This document shows positions 23,384 through 32,610 of a stretch of DNA of 64,000 nucleotides, piece after piece. The stretch spans positions 310,001 to 374,000 of the forward strand of contig OZ255620.1 in the NCBI GenBank assembly GCA_965276665.1. Reading direction: 5' to 3'. This stretch comes from CAWGJC01 sp965276665. GTDB lineage: Bacteria; Pseudomonadota; Alphaproteobacteria; Acetobacterales; Acetobacteraceae. The stretch's first letter is position 1. Every line of letters begins with the position of its first letter. The position numbers and the translations under genes are program-made. A model generated the notes under the pieces. It had not been told where the DNA came from, did not search any database, and worked only from the letters and a program-made list of their open reading frames with translations.

Positions 23384-24848
23384 CACGAGCCCTTCCGTCC
23401 CAGAGTTGCTGGATTTGTTCCAGCGACTGTCCTTTGGTCTCCGGGACCGCGCGGTAAATCCATATCCATCCGAGGCCGCAAAACAGCGCAAACAGCCAAA
23501 AGGTGAGTGAATTGCCGATCAATCCGATCAGCGACAAGAAACCCTGGCTGACCAGGAACGCCGAGCCCCAGTTGGCCGCCGTAGCTATGGCCACGGCACG
23601 GCCACGAACGTGACCCGGAAAGATCTCGTTGATCACCGTCCAGACGACGGGACCCATGGAGAACGCGAAGCAAATGATGAAGGCGACCAATGCTAGCAGG
23701 GTTACGATGCCGGCGCCGCTCGGCGCAGCGGCCGCCGCGCCCACGTGGGCGGCGTCGATGAACCGGAAGGCGAGGCCGACTACGCCCAGGCTGACGCCCA
23801 TCCCGAGTAATCCGGTCAGCAGCAGCTTCCGGCGCCCAAGGCGGTCGATGAAGGCGATGGCTATCAGGGTGGCAAGCACGTTCACGCCGCCGATCGCCCA
23901 CGTGGTCACCGTCGTCTGCGACGATTGTGTGACGAAGCCGGCGGAGGCAAAAATCTGGTCTGCATAATAAATGATCGCATTGATGCCGGTGACCTGCTGA
24001 AACACCGCCAGCCCGACCCCGATCAATAGCGGGCGCCGCCATTCCTTGTGGAACACCTCGGCCCAAGAGGCGCGTCCGGCATCCTGCCGAAGGCCGGCCT
24101 CGATGGCATCGAGGCGCGGCTTGACGTCAATCCCAGGCCGGATCTTTCGCTGCTGCGCCGCAGCGTCGCTCCGTCGGCCCATCTTCATGAGCCAGCGCGG
24201 CGACTCGGGCGCCATTAGCGCCGCCACGAACAACAGCAGCCCCGGGACGGCCGAAGCGCCGAGCATCCATCGCCACGCGTCGCCTTGCGACAGCCAACCA
24301 TCAACCAGGTAGGCCAGGAAGATACCGGCAGTGATCGCCAGCTGATAAGCGGACACGAATCGGCCGCGCAACGTGGTTGGTGCCAGTTCGGCGGCATAGA
24401 GCGGTGCGGCGACAGCGGCCACGCCGACCCCAGCGCCGACGATTAGCCGCCCCGCCACCAGGATCATCGTATCCGGTGCAAGCGCCTGCACGAGGGCGCC
24501 AAGCGTGAACATCGCGCCGGCGATCAGCACCGTGCGCTTGCGCCCAATCCGGTCGGCCAGCTCACCCCCCGCGAGCGCGCCGAACAGCGCGCCGAGCGTC
24601 ACCCAACTGGTGACAACCTCCACCAACATCGCGCTGAGGGAGAATGTCACCTTGATCCCGTGCAACGCGCCCGAGATGACGCCCTGGTCGTAGCCAAACA
24701 GCCCGCCGGAGAACAGGATGACCGCGAGTACTACCACGAGCCAGGGGGTGACAGTCTGGCCGGCAGGCGGCTCCGCCGCGACCGCCTGGGGCGGCGTGCG
24801 AGCGACCGGTGCGGAGGGCGGCGCGAGCGTTTCTGTCCGAGCTTTCAT
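23367..24848 (-). CDS. MFS sugar porter (hexose:H+ symporter type)
   Basis: About 493 residues from ATG 24848. Twelve hydrophobic segments and sugar-porter signatures: FGYDQGVISGALHGI, ADRIGRKRTVL, GRLIVGAGVGVAAVAAPLY, PESPRWLMKMGR, QQVTGINAIIYYA and the C-terminal PETKG. These fit the GalP/XylE/glucose facilitator family. First gene of the six-gene operon with glk, gnd, tal, pgi and rpiA. Motif site 5 is 96 nt upstream. Sugar identity is inferred from the adjoining glucokinase. Confidence 0.92.
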   Translation of the reverse strand: MKARTETLAPPSAPVARTPPQAVAAEPPAGQTVTPWLVVVLAVILFSGGLFGYDQGVISGALHGIKVTFSLSAMLVEVVTSWVTLGALFGALAGGELADRIGRKRTVLIAGAMFTLGALVQALAPDTMILVAGRLIVGAGVGVAAVAAPLYAAELAPTTLRGRFVSAYQLAITAGIFLAYLVDGWLSQGDAWRWMLGASAVPGLLLFVAALMAPESPRWLMKMGRRSDAAAQQRKIRPGIDVKPRLDAIEAGLRQDAGRASWAEVFHKEWRRPLLIGVGLAVFQQVTGINAIIYYADQIFASAGFVTQSSQTTVTTWAIGGVNVLATLIAIAFIDRLGRRKLLLTGLLGMGVSLGVVGLAFRFIDAAHVGAAAAAPSGAGIVTLLALVAFIICFAFSMGPVVWTVINEIFPGHVRGRAVAIATAANWGSAFLVSQGFLSLIGLIGNSLTFWLFALFCGLGWIWIYRAVPETKGQSLEQIQQLWDGRARDAARG

Positions 24849-24944
24849 TGCACACCTGTCGGATGGGAAACGGCCTGACACTGCGACGGCCCGGGATGCC
24901 ATCCAGAATGGCGGCGGTCATATCAGTTCTCAGGGGTGCAGACG

Positions 24945-24965
24945 CAGGCTCGGAAACTACTCACG
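24945..24965 (-). promoter_or_regulatory. Island motif site 5 (before sugar porter operon)
   Basis: Minus strand CGTGAGTAGTTTCCGAGCCTG, 96 nt before the sugar porter ATG. It shares the GTGAGTAGTTTCCGAGCCTG form with site 7, whereas sites 1-4 and 6 have GCGTAG. Confidence 0.75.
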
Positions 24966-24979
24966 CGAGCCGCGGTCGG

Positions 24980-26380
24980 TCAGAACTCGACATGTCCTTT
25001 GAAGCCGAACACCGCTGCGTCGTGGATGGTGGACTGCGCGTTTGGCCGGAACACGTATTGGAATTCGGGCTGAATGTTCAAGCCGCTCGCAACGTGGATG
25101 TCGGAGTTGACCTCCAGCACCATCTCGTGCGTCTGCGGGCCGGTGGCGGCGTTGCTGAGCGGGATCCCGAGCGCCGCCTCCCGCGACTGGACCTTCCCCA
25201 GAGCGCCGCTGACTGTGTTGTAGGTGAACAGCATGCCCACCGCGTCCTGCGGCCGCGCCTGCCAAAAACCACGGTCGAGCACGCCGGCGAAATACTGCTC
25301 GGCATAGACAGAGTTGGCCGGATCGTTATGGATGAAGCCACCCAATACGATAATGCCGTCCTGGTCGCCCGGCCCCTGCCGCAACAGCATCTGGTCAAAT
25401 AGGACCCAGCTCTGCGTGTTGCCGGTGTGCGTCGAGAGTGGGGAGCCGGAGTTCCTGCCGGACGTGGCGGTCAGTGCGGTGGAAAAATTCCTGTAAGTGG
25501 ACGAGGAGTCGTAGCCGAAGCCGATCTTGTAGTGGCCCGGCAGCTTGGCGCTGCCGACCAGGGGTTCGTAGGCAATCTCGACCGGAACGTAGACGCCGCT
25601 GTCCTGTGAACCGTCGAATTTGAAGCCGCTGCGGAAATTTGCGTTGCTGTAAAGGCCTTGATTTACCTCGTATACCCCGGTCTCGACGTAAATCTCCTTG
25701 ACCGGGCGGACACGCACGCGTGCGGACCAAACGGCGTCGGGGAACGCGCTGTGCCCGATGTCTCCGCCCGGCAGTGCCTTGGGGTCGCCGCATAGCGCGT
25801 TGGTCATGTAGTTGCAGTATAGCGGCGAGCTGGCGAAGTCGTTCTCGACGTTCATGCGCCCCAGGGCGATGTCGAGTTTGCCGCCATACAGCGTCTGCTG
25901 CGCGTAGGCCGAAACGAGATGCACCGCCACATTGCCGCCCGAGCCGTAGATCTCCTGCACGGGCAGCAGGTTGTCTCCGAACAACGTGCTGTCGCTGTTG
26001 CCGGATCGATTGACGATGATGAGGTGGGTGGATAGGCCCATGATCCCCGCCAAAAGCTGCCAGTCGAGGTCGGCTTCGAAGCCGACTTGGTTTGCGAACG
26101 TGGCGCCCTGCTTGACGCCGCCACTGACATTGCCCGCGAACTCCGTCGTGGCATTGAGCAGTAGATAGATACCCCGGTTCTCGAGACCGGTGCGGACGCC
26201 GCCCAGATCACCGGATAGGTGCTCAACCATGGGTGCCACGTTCTTCTGTGCAACGGGCTGCGCGGCTTGCAGGCTGGGTCCGACGCCTACGCCGCTGTTG
26301 GTGGCTTGCGCCCGGGCTAAAGTGGGCATCACCGCCAGGGCGCCGGCCACCAAACCGACTATCGCCGCAAGACGCCGCAT
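24980..26380 (-). CDS. oprB: Carbohydrate-selective outer membrane porin (OprB type)
   Basis: 466 residues with a signal peptide (MRRLAAIVGLVAGALAVMPT then ARAQA). The mature part has HLSGDLGGVRTGLENRGIYL and QVGFEADLDWQLLAGIMG, typical of OprB porins, alternating beta-strand character, and a C-terminal aromatic end (FKGHVEF). It would let glucose or disaccharides cross the outer membrane. It follows ppk2 by 78 bases, with no motif of its own, so it is probably in the H+-ATPase-ppk2-porin unit. Confidence 0.92.
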   Translation of the reverse strand: MRRLAAIVGLVAGALAVMPTLARAQATNSGVGVGPSLQAAQPVAQKNVAPMVEHLSGDLGGVRTGLENRGIYLLLNATTEFAGNVSGGVKQGATFANQVGFEADLDWQLLAGIMGLSTHLIIVNRSGNSDSTLFGDNLLPVQEIYGSGGNVAVHLVSAYAQQTLYGGKLDIALGRMNVENDFASSPLYCNYMTNALCGDPKALPGGDIGHSAFPDAVWSARVRVRPVKEIYVETGVYEVNQGLYSNANFRSGFKFDGSQDSGVYVPVEIAYEPLVGSAKLPGHYKIGFGYDSSSTYRNFSTALTATSGRNSGSPLSTHTGNTQSWVLFDQMLLRQGPGDQDGIIVLGGFIHNDPANSVYAEQYFAGVLDRGFWQARPQDAVGMLFTYNTVSGALGKVQSREAALGIPLSNAATGPQTHEMVLEVNSDIHVASGLNIQPEFQYVFRPNAQSTIHDAAVFGFKGHVEF

Positions 26381-26458
26381 CTCGAGTCCTAGGACAGAGC
26401 CGGCACGGCGACCGCATCAACGCCGGTGCCTACACTGACGATGCAATCCGAAATGGCT

Positions 26459-27340
26459 TCAGGCCACGAGCCCATCCCTGATCGACTGCAATTCCCGCGC
26501 ACGTTCCACGCTCACTTTGGGATAACTCATCCCGATCCCTTCCAGCGTGTCCACGACGATCTGGGAGACGATCAGCCGGGCGTTCTCCTTGTCGTCGGCC
26601 GGCACCACGTACCACGGCGAGTCATCGGTGCTGGTGGCGCTCAGGCACTCTTCGTAGGCCGTCCGGTACTGCTTCCAGAACTTCCGCTCCTCGATGTCGG
26701 CTGTGCTGAATTTCCAGTTCTTGTCGGGCTCATCGATCCGCGCCAGGAAGCGTTGCCGCTGCTCGTCCTTCGAGAGGTGGAGGAAAATCTTGACCACCAG
26801 CGTGCCGTTGACGTGCAGGTGGTGTTCGAGATCATTGATTGACCGATAACGATCCTGCCAGAGCTGACCATCGTGGTGCGGCATATCGGGGAGGTCCTCG
26901 CCGCGCAGGATGTCGCGGTGGACGCGAACGACGAGCACTTCCTCGTAGTAGGACCGGTTGAAAATGCCGATGCGTCCCCGTTCCGGCAGGTGCCGTGTCG
27001 TGCGCCACAGGAAGTCGTGCTCGAGCTCCATGGCGCTGGGATGCTTGAAGCTGAACACCTGACATCCTTGCGGGTTCACCCCGGACATCACGTGACGGAT
27101 CGCCCCATCCTTGCCGGCCGCGTCCATCGCCTGAAAGATCAGCAGGATGGCGTGGCGGCTGGACGCATAGTGGAGCTGTTGCAGCGCGCTCAGCTTCTCG
27201 ACATGGTTCGCCAGGATCTCCTTATAGCGGGCCTTCGATCCATAGAGGGGATCGACGGTGGTCGGCCGCCTCTTGAGGTCAACCTCTTCGCCCTCGCGGA
27301 CACGGTAATCGCTCGTGCTGATCTTCATCGGTTCCTCCAT
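26459..27340 (-). CDS. ppk2: Polyphosphate kinase 2
   Basis: About 293 residues. The PPK2 fold is shown by the Walker A-type FQAMDAAGKDGAIRHV, the second nucleotide motif GIFNRSYYEEVLVVRVH, and KIFLHLSKDEQRQRFLARI. PPK2 enzymes transfer phosphate between inorganic polyphosphate and nucleoside di- or monophosphates. It starts 10 bases after the H+-ATPase stop (MEEPMKISTS; an inner ATG at 27328 is also possible). In this setting it may recharge ADP or AMP from polyphosphate during energy stress. Confidence 0.95.
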   Translation of the reverse strand: MEEPMKISTSDYRVREGEEVDLKRRPTTVDPLYGSKARYKEILANHVEKLSALQQLHYASSRHAILLIFQAMDAAGKDGAIRHVMSGVNPQGCQVFSFKHPSAMELEHDFLWRTTRHLPERGRIGIFNRSYYEEVLVVRVHRDILRGEDLPDMPHHDGQLWQDRYRSINDLEHHLHVNGTLVVKIFLHLSKDEQRQRFLARIDEPDKNWKFSTADIEERKFWKQYRTAYEECLSATSTDDSPWYVVPADDKENARLIVSQIVVDTLEGIGMSYPKVSVERARELQSIRDGLVA

Positions 27341-27350
27341 GCGCGATCGG

Positions 27351-30218
27351 TCACTCGGCGGCCTTGGGGGCCGGCGCCGCGGCCACTGTGGCCTTGTCAC
27401 CATGCGGTGCTGCGACCGCTTCCGGCGCCTCCGCATCATCGATCGCCTGGGCGATGAAGTGCCCGGCGGCCGCGGGATCCTTCAGCCCGGCGGCCAGCAG
27501 GACGTCCTTCAGCTTTGTATCCAACAGTGCCGTCACATTGCCGTTGGCCACGGCAAGCTGTGGCGCAGTCTTGGACGCTGGCGTTGATCCTGACACCGCC
27601 GCCGGCTGGGGCTTCGGCGCGGCCTCGGCTCCCGAGCCGGGCGTGGCTTTTGCGTCAAGTTCGGGGCCGGCTTTCGCGTCAGCGGTCGCCGATACCTCCG
27701 CGCGAGGCGCCAGTCCGGCTTTGGCCGGAGGCGCGGTATCTGCCCTGACGGTGTCGAGGACCTTGTAGGCGAGCAGCTTCAACGGGTCGGTGACCAGGAA
27801 CCAGGCGAACGCATAGGCCCAGACGATTCCCGCATACATCCAGCCGAGCGGCGTCACGAGCCCGAAGCCGTAGACTGCAATCAGCGTTGCCACAGCTTGG
27901 GTCCCGCCGACCGCCGCCAGCAAGATCCAGGCCGGGCGCGTGGACCACCACGGGCCGCGCGTCCGGGTCTGGAAGATCGTCAGATGCCCGGCAACCGACA
28001 GCATGAGATACATCATCGTCTGGAGCTGCGGATGCCCAAGCTTGAAGGTGCGGTCACCAAGGTAAAACAGGCCAAAGGCGGCGATGGGGCCGACCAGACC
28101 CAATACCGTGGCGACACCCAGGACGAGCCGCATGTTCCAGGCTTCAGGCGCGTTCCGGTAGCGGACGTTGTCGTAGGCGATGGACAGGATCGCGCCGTCG
28201 TTGAGCAACGCCAGCATCACGATCATGATCGCAGTCAGCGGGTAGAACTTGAAGACCAGGATGGCAAGCGTCATGAAGATCAGTACGCGCAGCGTCTCGG
28301 CGATGCGGTAGATCGCGTAGCTGTTCATGCGCTGGAAGATGCGCCGGCTTTCCTTGATCGCATCGATGATGACCGAGAGCCCCGGCGTGACCAGCACGAT
28401 GGAGGCCGCCGCACGCGCCGCGTCGGTCGCGCCGGAGACGGCAAAGCCGCAATCGGCCTTCTTCAGCGCCGGCGCGTCGTTCACCCCGTCGCCGGTCATG
28501 CCGACGATGTGGTCGTGCTTTTGCAGGATATCGACGATGTGGAACTTGTGCTCCGGAAACACCTGGGCAAACCCGTCGGCGTCCTCGACCGACTTGATCT
28601 CGTCCGCGGTTTCGTCGCTCTTCGAGTCGCCCAGGGTGGCGCCGTCGAGGATGTTGGCGCCCATGCCGAGCGTCTTGGCCGTCTCCTTGGCGATGGCCAG
28701 CGCGTCGCCGGTCACCATCTTGATCTTGACACCCATCGCGGCCGCGGTCGCGACCGTGGACTTGGCATCGTCACGCGGCGGATCGAACAGCGCCAACACG
28801 CCGAGAAGCTGCCACTTGCCGTCGCCATCGGCCCGCGCCACGCCGAGCGCTCGAAACCCTCGCTTGGCAAAATCATCCACCGCTTTGTCGACCGCGTCCT
28901 TTACGGCAGCGGCATTGTCCGCCAGGGCCTGAATAACCTGGGGCGCACCCTTGGTGACCTTGAACGTCGCTCCATCCTCGGCCTGCACCGTCGCCTCGGT
29001 GCGCTTGTGCACCGGGTCGAACGGCTGGAAATGCGTGATCTTGAAAGGCTTCGTCGCCGCCTTGTCCTTCAGCCCGCCCAGGACAGCGAGGTCGATCGTG
29101 TCGTCGTTCTCGGACCGCGACGCGAGTGCCGCGGCCAGGATGAGCTGTTCTGGCGTGGTCTTGTCCAGGCAGAACGGGTCGCCCAGCGTCAGCTTGTTCT
29201 GCGTCAGGGTGCCGGTCTTGTCGGCACACAGCACGTCCACGCCAGCCAGCTCCTCTATGGCGACCAGCTTGCTGACGATTGCCTGCTTCTTGGCGAGCAG
29301 GCGCGCGCCGACCGCCATCGTCACCGAGAGGACCGTTGGCATCGCCACCGGAATGGCCGCCACCGTCAGCACCAGGGCGAATTGCAGCACGGTCAGGACC
29401 GGCTCGCCGCGGTAGATGCCGACGGCAATGATCACCGACACCAGCGCCACGGCCAATATGATCAGGTAGTTGCCGATCCGCAGAACAGCTTGCTGGAAAT
29501 GGCTCACGGTGACGGCCGACTGCACCAGCTCCGCCGTCTTGCCGAAATAGGTCTTGCCGCCGGTGGCATAGACCAGCGCGCTGATCTCGCCGCGCCGGAC
29601 GATCGAGCCGGAGAACACTGCCTCGCCCGGCTGCTTGGAGGCCGGCAAGGACTCGCCCGTCAGAGCGGACTGGTCGACTGAAAGTTCGTCGCCGTCCAGC
29701 AATCGTGCATCCGCCGGCACGATGTCGCCGAGGCGCAGGCGGATGACGTCGCCGGGCACCAGGTCCTTGGCTGGTGGCGTCACCCATTTGCCGTCGCGCT
29801 TGACCCGGGCCTTGATCGCCAGCTTGGCCTTCAGCGCCTCAATAGCGTTGCCGGCCTGCCGCTCCTCCCAGAAGCCGATGGTGGCGTTGGCGATGAGCAG
29901 CACGAGGATGATGAAGAAGTCGGGCCAATGCCGGACCACGCCCGAGAGCACCACAGCCACTTCAATCATCCAGGGGATCGGCCCCCAGAAATACTTCAGG
30001 AACTTCAGCAGCGCGTTGGTTTTCTTTTCTTCAATTTCGTTCGGCCCGTATTTTCCCAGCCGCTTCGTCGCCTCGGTCTGGCTCAGCCCATCCGGTGACG
30101 CGTCTAAGCGCTTCTCGACTTCGGGCAAGGGCAACGACTTCAGATCGTCTTTGGCGTCCGAAGGTGAAGCCGGCTTTGCATCCGGCGATTTGGCGTGGGC
30201 GGCATTGGGCTTCGCCAT
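27351..30218 (-). CDS. Plasma-membrane-type H+-exporting P-type ATPase
   Basis: About 955 residues from ATG 30218. It has the N-terminal cation-ATPase domain (LPLPEVEKRL, GLSQTEATKRL), A-domain ALTGESLP, phosphorylation site CADKTGTLTQNKL, and MTGDGVNDAPALKKAD, as in type IIIA (Pma1/AHA-like) proton pumps. It carries an unusual Ala/Pro/Lys-rich C-terminal tail of about 150 residues, rich in AEV/AAPKP stretches, ending with a helical segment around LLDTKLKDVLLAAGL. It pumps H+ out using ATP. Heads a unit with ppk2 and porin; motif site 6 is 122 nt upstream. Confidence 0.94.
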   Translation of the reverse strand: MAKPNAAHAKSPDAKPASPSDAKDDLKSLPLPEVEKRLDASPDGLSQTEATKRLGKYGPNEIEEKKTNALLKFLKYFWGPIPWMIEVAVVLSGVVRHWPDFFIILVLLIANATIGFWEERQAGNAIEALKAKLAIKARVKRDGKWVTPPAKDLVPGDVIRLRLGDIVPADARLLDGDELSVDQSALTGESLPASKQPGEAVFSGSIVRRGEISALVYATGGKTYFGKTAELVQSAVTVSHFQQAVLRIGNYLIILAVALVSVIIAVGIYRGEPVLTVLQFALVLTVAAIPVAMPTVLSVTMAVGARLLAKKQAIVSKLVAIEELAGVDVLCADKTGTLTQNKLTLGDPFCLDKTTPEQLILAAALASRSENDDTIDLAVLGGLKDKAATKPFKITHFQPFDPVHKRTEATVQAEDGATFKVTKGAPQVIQALADNAAAVKDAVDKAVDDFAKRGFRALGVARADGDGKWQLLGVLALFDPPRDDAKSTVATAAAMGVKIKMVTGDALAIAKETAKTLGMGANILDGATLGDSKSDETADEIKSVEDADGFAQVFPEHKFHIVDILQKHDHIVGMTGDGVNDAPALKKADCGFAVSGATDAARAAASIVLVTPGLSVIIDAIKESRRIFQRMNSYAIYRIAETLRVLIFMTLAILVFKFYPLTAIMIVMLALLNDGAILSIAYDNVRYRNAPEAWNMRLVLGVATVLGLVGPIAAFGLFYLGDRTFKLGHPQLQTMMYLMLSVAGHLTIFQTRTRGPWWSTRPAWILLAAVGGTQAVATLIAVYGFGLVTPLGWMYAGIVWAYAFAWFLVTDPLKLLAYKVLDTVRADTAPPAKAGLAPRAEVSATADAKAGPELDAKATPGSGAEAAPKPQPAAVSGSTPASKTAPQLAVANGNVTALLDTKLKDVLLAAGLKDPAAAGHFIAQAIDDAEAPEAVAAPHGDKATVAAAPAPKAAE

Positions 30219-30340
30219 GACGGCTGTTCCTCTCGGTTCTCTGTGGTCATGCGTGCCGGGTAGGACGCCGGGCCGGGCCCAGCTAACAGGCCGGTCCCAG
30301 GACAAGCCCGGACGATAGGCAACACGCGGTCAGCATGGGG

Positions 30341-30359
30341 AGGGTCGGAAACTACGCAG
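30341..30359 (-). promoter_or_regulatory. Island motif site 6 (before H+-ATPase)
   Basis: Minus strand CTGCGTAGTTTCCGACCCT, 122 nt before the ATPase ATG. The TAG stop of tpiA (30352-30354) lies inside the motif, so coding and regulatory functions overlap here. Confidence 0.75.
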
Positions 30360-31128
30360 GCGCGAAAAGCGCCTCCGGCACGCACCGGAGCACGGCGTCG
30401 AAATCCACCGCCAGCAGGCTCGCGCCGCCGATCAGCACGCCGCCCACGTCGGGAAGCCCGAGGACCTCGTCGGCATTGTCCGCGGTGACCGATCCGCCGT
30501 AGAGGATGCGAATGCTCGCGCCCGCGGCGCCTGCGAGCGCCACGAGGCAAGTTCGGAGGTGCCGATGCATCTCGGCGATCTGATCGGCGGTGGGTACGTG
30601 CCCGCTGCCGATCGCCCACAGTGGTTCGTAGGCGATCGCGGCCGTGCCGGACCGAGCGAGGTCCTGGGGCAGGCTGTCTGCGATCTGGTCGCCGCATACG
30701 GCAAGCGCATCGCCGCGCCGACGCTGGACCTCGGACTCGCCGATGCAGACAATGGTGGAAAGACCGGAGCGCCACGCGGCTTTTGCCTTCGCGGCCACCA
30801 TCGGACCGGTCTCGCCATGATGCAGACGGCGTTCCGAATGGCCGACGATTACCGCAGCCGCACCCGCATCCTTCAGCATGTCGGCGCTCACGTCCCCCGT
30901 GAACGCACCGGAGACTTCGGCGTGGCAATCCTCACCGCCGATGGCGATGCGGCCCGCGGCTATCTGCGCCGCTCTGGAGAGCAAGGTCGCCGGAACACAG
31001 ATCAGCACATCGGCTGCGGGCGGCCTAGCGTGAACGGATGCGGCGATGGCGCCGATCTCATGGAGTTCGGCCGACAACCCATGCATCTTCCAGTTCCCGG
31101 CGATCAGGGGCCGCACGGTAGTGCTCAT
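30352..31128 (-). CDS. tpiA: Triosephosphate isomerase
   Basis: 258 residues. The catalytic Lys is in AGNWKMHG, the electrophile His in VIVGHSERR, the catalytic Glu in IAYEPLWAIG (loop 6 follows), and the phosphate site in LYGGSV and GVLIGGASL. It interconverts dihydroxyacetone phosphate and glyceraldehyde-3-phosphate. Third gene of the PRC-barrel unit (32500 to 30352). Probably an additional, island-specific copy; the housekeeping gene would be elsewhere. Confidence 0.96.
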   Translation of the reverse strand: MSTTVRPLIAGNWKMHGLSAELHEIGAIAASVHARPPAADVLICVPATLLSRAAQIAAGRIAIGGEDCHAEVSGAFTGDVSADMLKDAGAAAVIVGHSERRLHHGETGPMVAAKAKAAWRSGLSTIVCIGESEVQRRRGDALAVCGDQIADSLPQDLARSGTAAIAYEPLWAIGSGHVPTADQIAEMHRHLRTCLVALAGAAGASIRILYGGSVTADNADEVLGLPDVGGVLIGGASLLAVDFDAVLRCVPEALFAPA

Positions 31129-31149
31129 CTTGTGGACACCCTTTCTTGG

Positions 31150-31701
31150 TTACGGAAGGCCAGCCGCTGTCGGTGGCGCGGCGGCAGTATGCTGCGGGAG
31201 CGGTACAGGAGCCGAGGAGGTTGGGCCGGAGATCGCGACCGGCTGTGAGACCGGTGCGATGACGTTGGTCGAGGGCTTTGGCGTCAGCAGCCCGCTCAAC
31301 ACCATCCAGACAGCGACACCCCACCAGATCATCGTGACCGGCAACCAGTTTGGCGTCGCCGCCACTGGCTTCGCGCCTTCCGCCCTTGCCGGGATGTCAG
31401 GCCGCGCCTTGCCGGGCAGGAGCTGGACCAGGCGCGCGGCGATGTCGCGGCTGCCGGTGAGCGCGGTCGGCGTGAGAGGCATCTGGGCAATGCTTTGCGA
31501 GAGGCCATCGATCGCTGCAGCCCGCGGCAGCCCAGCCCAGCCCGCCGCCTGCGCCCAGGGGTCGTTGCCGAGCCGGGCCAGCACCGAGAGGATCGTGAGC
31601 GGCGATCCGTTCAGCTCCGTGCCGACATCGGCATACAGGAACGCATCGAGGCCTGTGTTCTTCAGGGCGAATGCGTCGGGGTATTTGCGTTCACCAGCCA
31701 T
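31150..31701 (-). CDS. Hypothetical protein with one membrane segment
   Basis: About 183 residues from ATG 31701, overlapping the PRC-barrel stop by 11 bases. The N-terminal part (KYPDAFALKNTGLDAFLYAD, then GNDPWAQAAGWAGLP) looks soluble and helical. One hydrophobic helix (WLPVTMIWWGVAVWMVLSGL) lies near residues 131-150, followed by a Pro/Ala-rich tail. No family recognised. Its place between PRC-barrel and tpiA genes behind motif site 7 suggests a regulon member. Confidence 0.7.
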   Translation of the reverse strand: MAGERKYPDAFALKNTGLDAFLYADVGTELNGSPLTILSVLARLGNDPWAQAAGWAGLPRAAAIDGLSQSIAQMPLTPTALTGSRDIAARLVQLLPGKARPDIPARAEGAKPVAATPNWLPVTMIWWGVAVWMVLSGLLTPKPSTNVIAPVSQPVAISGPTSSAPVPLPQHTAAAPPTAAGLP

Positions 31702-32500
31702 AGCCGGGCCAGTCGTAATGGTTGTGCAGCCGCCGTTCGTATTCGTTGTCGATGACTTGCGCCGGGTTCCAGGGCGGGCTGGATTTGACCCGGCCCCGGG
31801 CGATGGCGAGCCGGACATGACGGTCGGGCCAGTCCACGCCCTTGACCGCGTAGGGTGAGACCAGCACGTGCTGGCCGAACCACCAGTTCGAGGTATCGAC
31901 GATGAGGTAGCGGATGCCCCAGCTTGCGCTGTCAACGAGAATGTCTTGGATGTGCCCGATGTCGCCGTCAGTAGCATGGACGTGGTAGCCGGTGACCTCG
32001 GCGATGCTGCGCAGGTGGGGGTCGCCCTCATCGGTGTCGGTCCCGCCCCGCTCGGCCTCTTGCACGGCCGCCGTGCCGAAATAGGCGGGCGCCGACAAAG
32101 GCGAGGCGATCGCGCCCATTCCGCCGCCATACCCATACATGGAGCCGCCACACATCCCGGCGCCGAACATTCCTCCGCCCCAGAGCGGATCCCAACCATA
32201 ATAGCCGTAGAGGTCGTTCTGCATCTGTCGCGAGACCGGGCGGTCCTGCAGGATGTCGGGGCTGTCCTCCACCTGGGCCTTCGTCAGCGCAACTGTGAGT
32301 TCCCGCGCCCCATACTCGGCGGAGATCACGGCCGACGGGTGAATCAGAACCTTGCGCCCGCTCAGCCAACGTCCGGTGTCGACGACCATCCAGCGCACCT
32401 TCCAGGTGCTGTCATCGAACAGGAAGTCGCTGACGGTCCCGAGGCCGCCATCCTTGGCCTGGATCGCGAACCCCTTAAGCGATGTTACGGCGTTTAGCAT
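31691..32500 (-). CDS. PRC-barrel domain protein (two tandem PRC-like domains)
   Basis: About 269 residues from ATG 32500 (MLNAVTSLKGFAIQAKDGGL). PRC-barrel 1 spans about residues 5-85; a Gly/Tyr/Met-rich linker (DPLWGGGMFGAGMCGGSMYG and YGGG) separates it from PRC 2 (LRSIAEVTGYHVHATDGDIG, HIQDILVDSASWGIRYLIVD). It is a paralog of the 3875 protein but carries the longer linker and a C-terminal ERRLHNHYDWPGYGW tail. First gene of a unit with a hypothetical gene and tpiA. Confidence 0.85.
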   Translation of the reverse strand: MLNAVTSLKGFAIQAKDGGLGTVSDFLFDDSTWKVRWMVVDTGRWLSGRKVLIHPSAVISAEYGARELTVALTKAQVEDSPDILQDRPVSRQMQNDLYGYYGWDPLWGGGMFGAGMCGGSMYGYGGGMGAIASPLSAPAYFGTAAVQEAERGGTDTDEGDPHLRSIAEVTGYHVHATDGDIGHIQDILVDSASWGIRYLIVDTSNWWFGQHVLVSPYAVKGVDWPDRHVRLAIARGRVKSSPPWNPAQVIDNEYERRLHNHYDWPGYGW

Positions 32501-32610
32501 GGTGCGCTCCCTTCGCCTGCGTCCATACTCGACGATCCCAGCGGCGGTGAGACGCGTGGCGCCAGAGCTTCGGCACAGGACGGCATGTTGGCTGGCCGGG
32601 CCGGGGAACA

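Noticed and set aside
27897..29681. 594-codon plus-strand open frame opposite the H+-ATPase
   Set aside because: Shadow frame with Arg/Gln/His-rich sequence and no recognisable domain.
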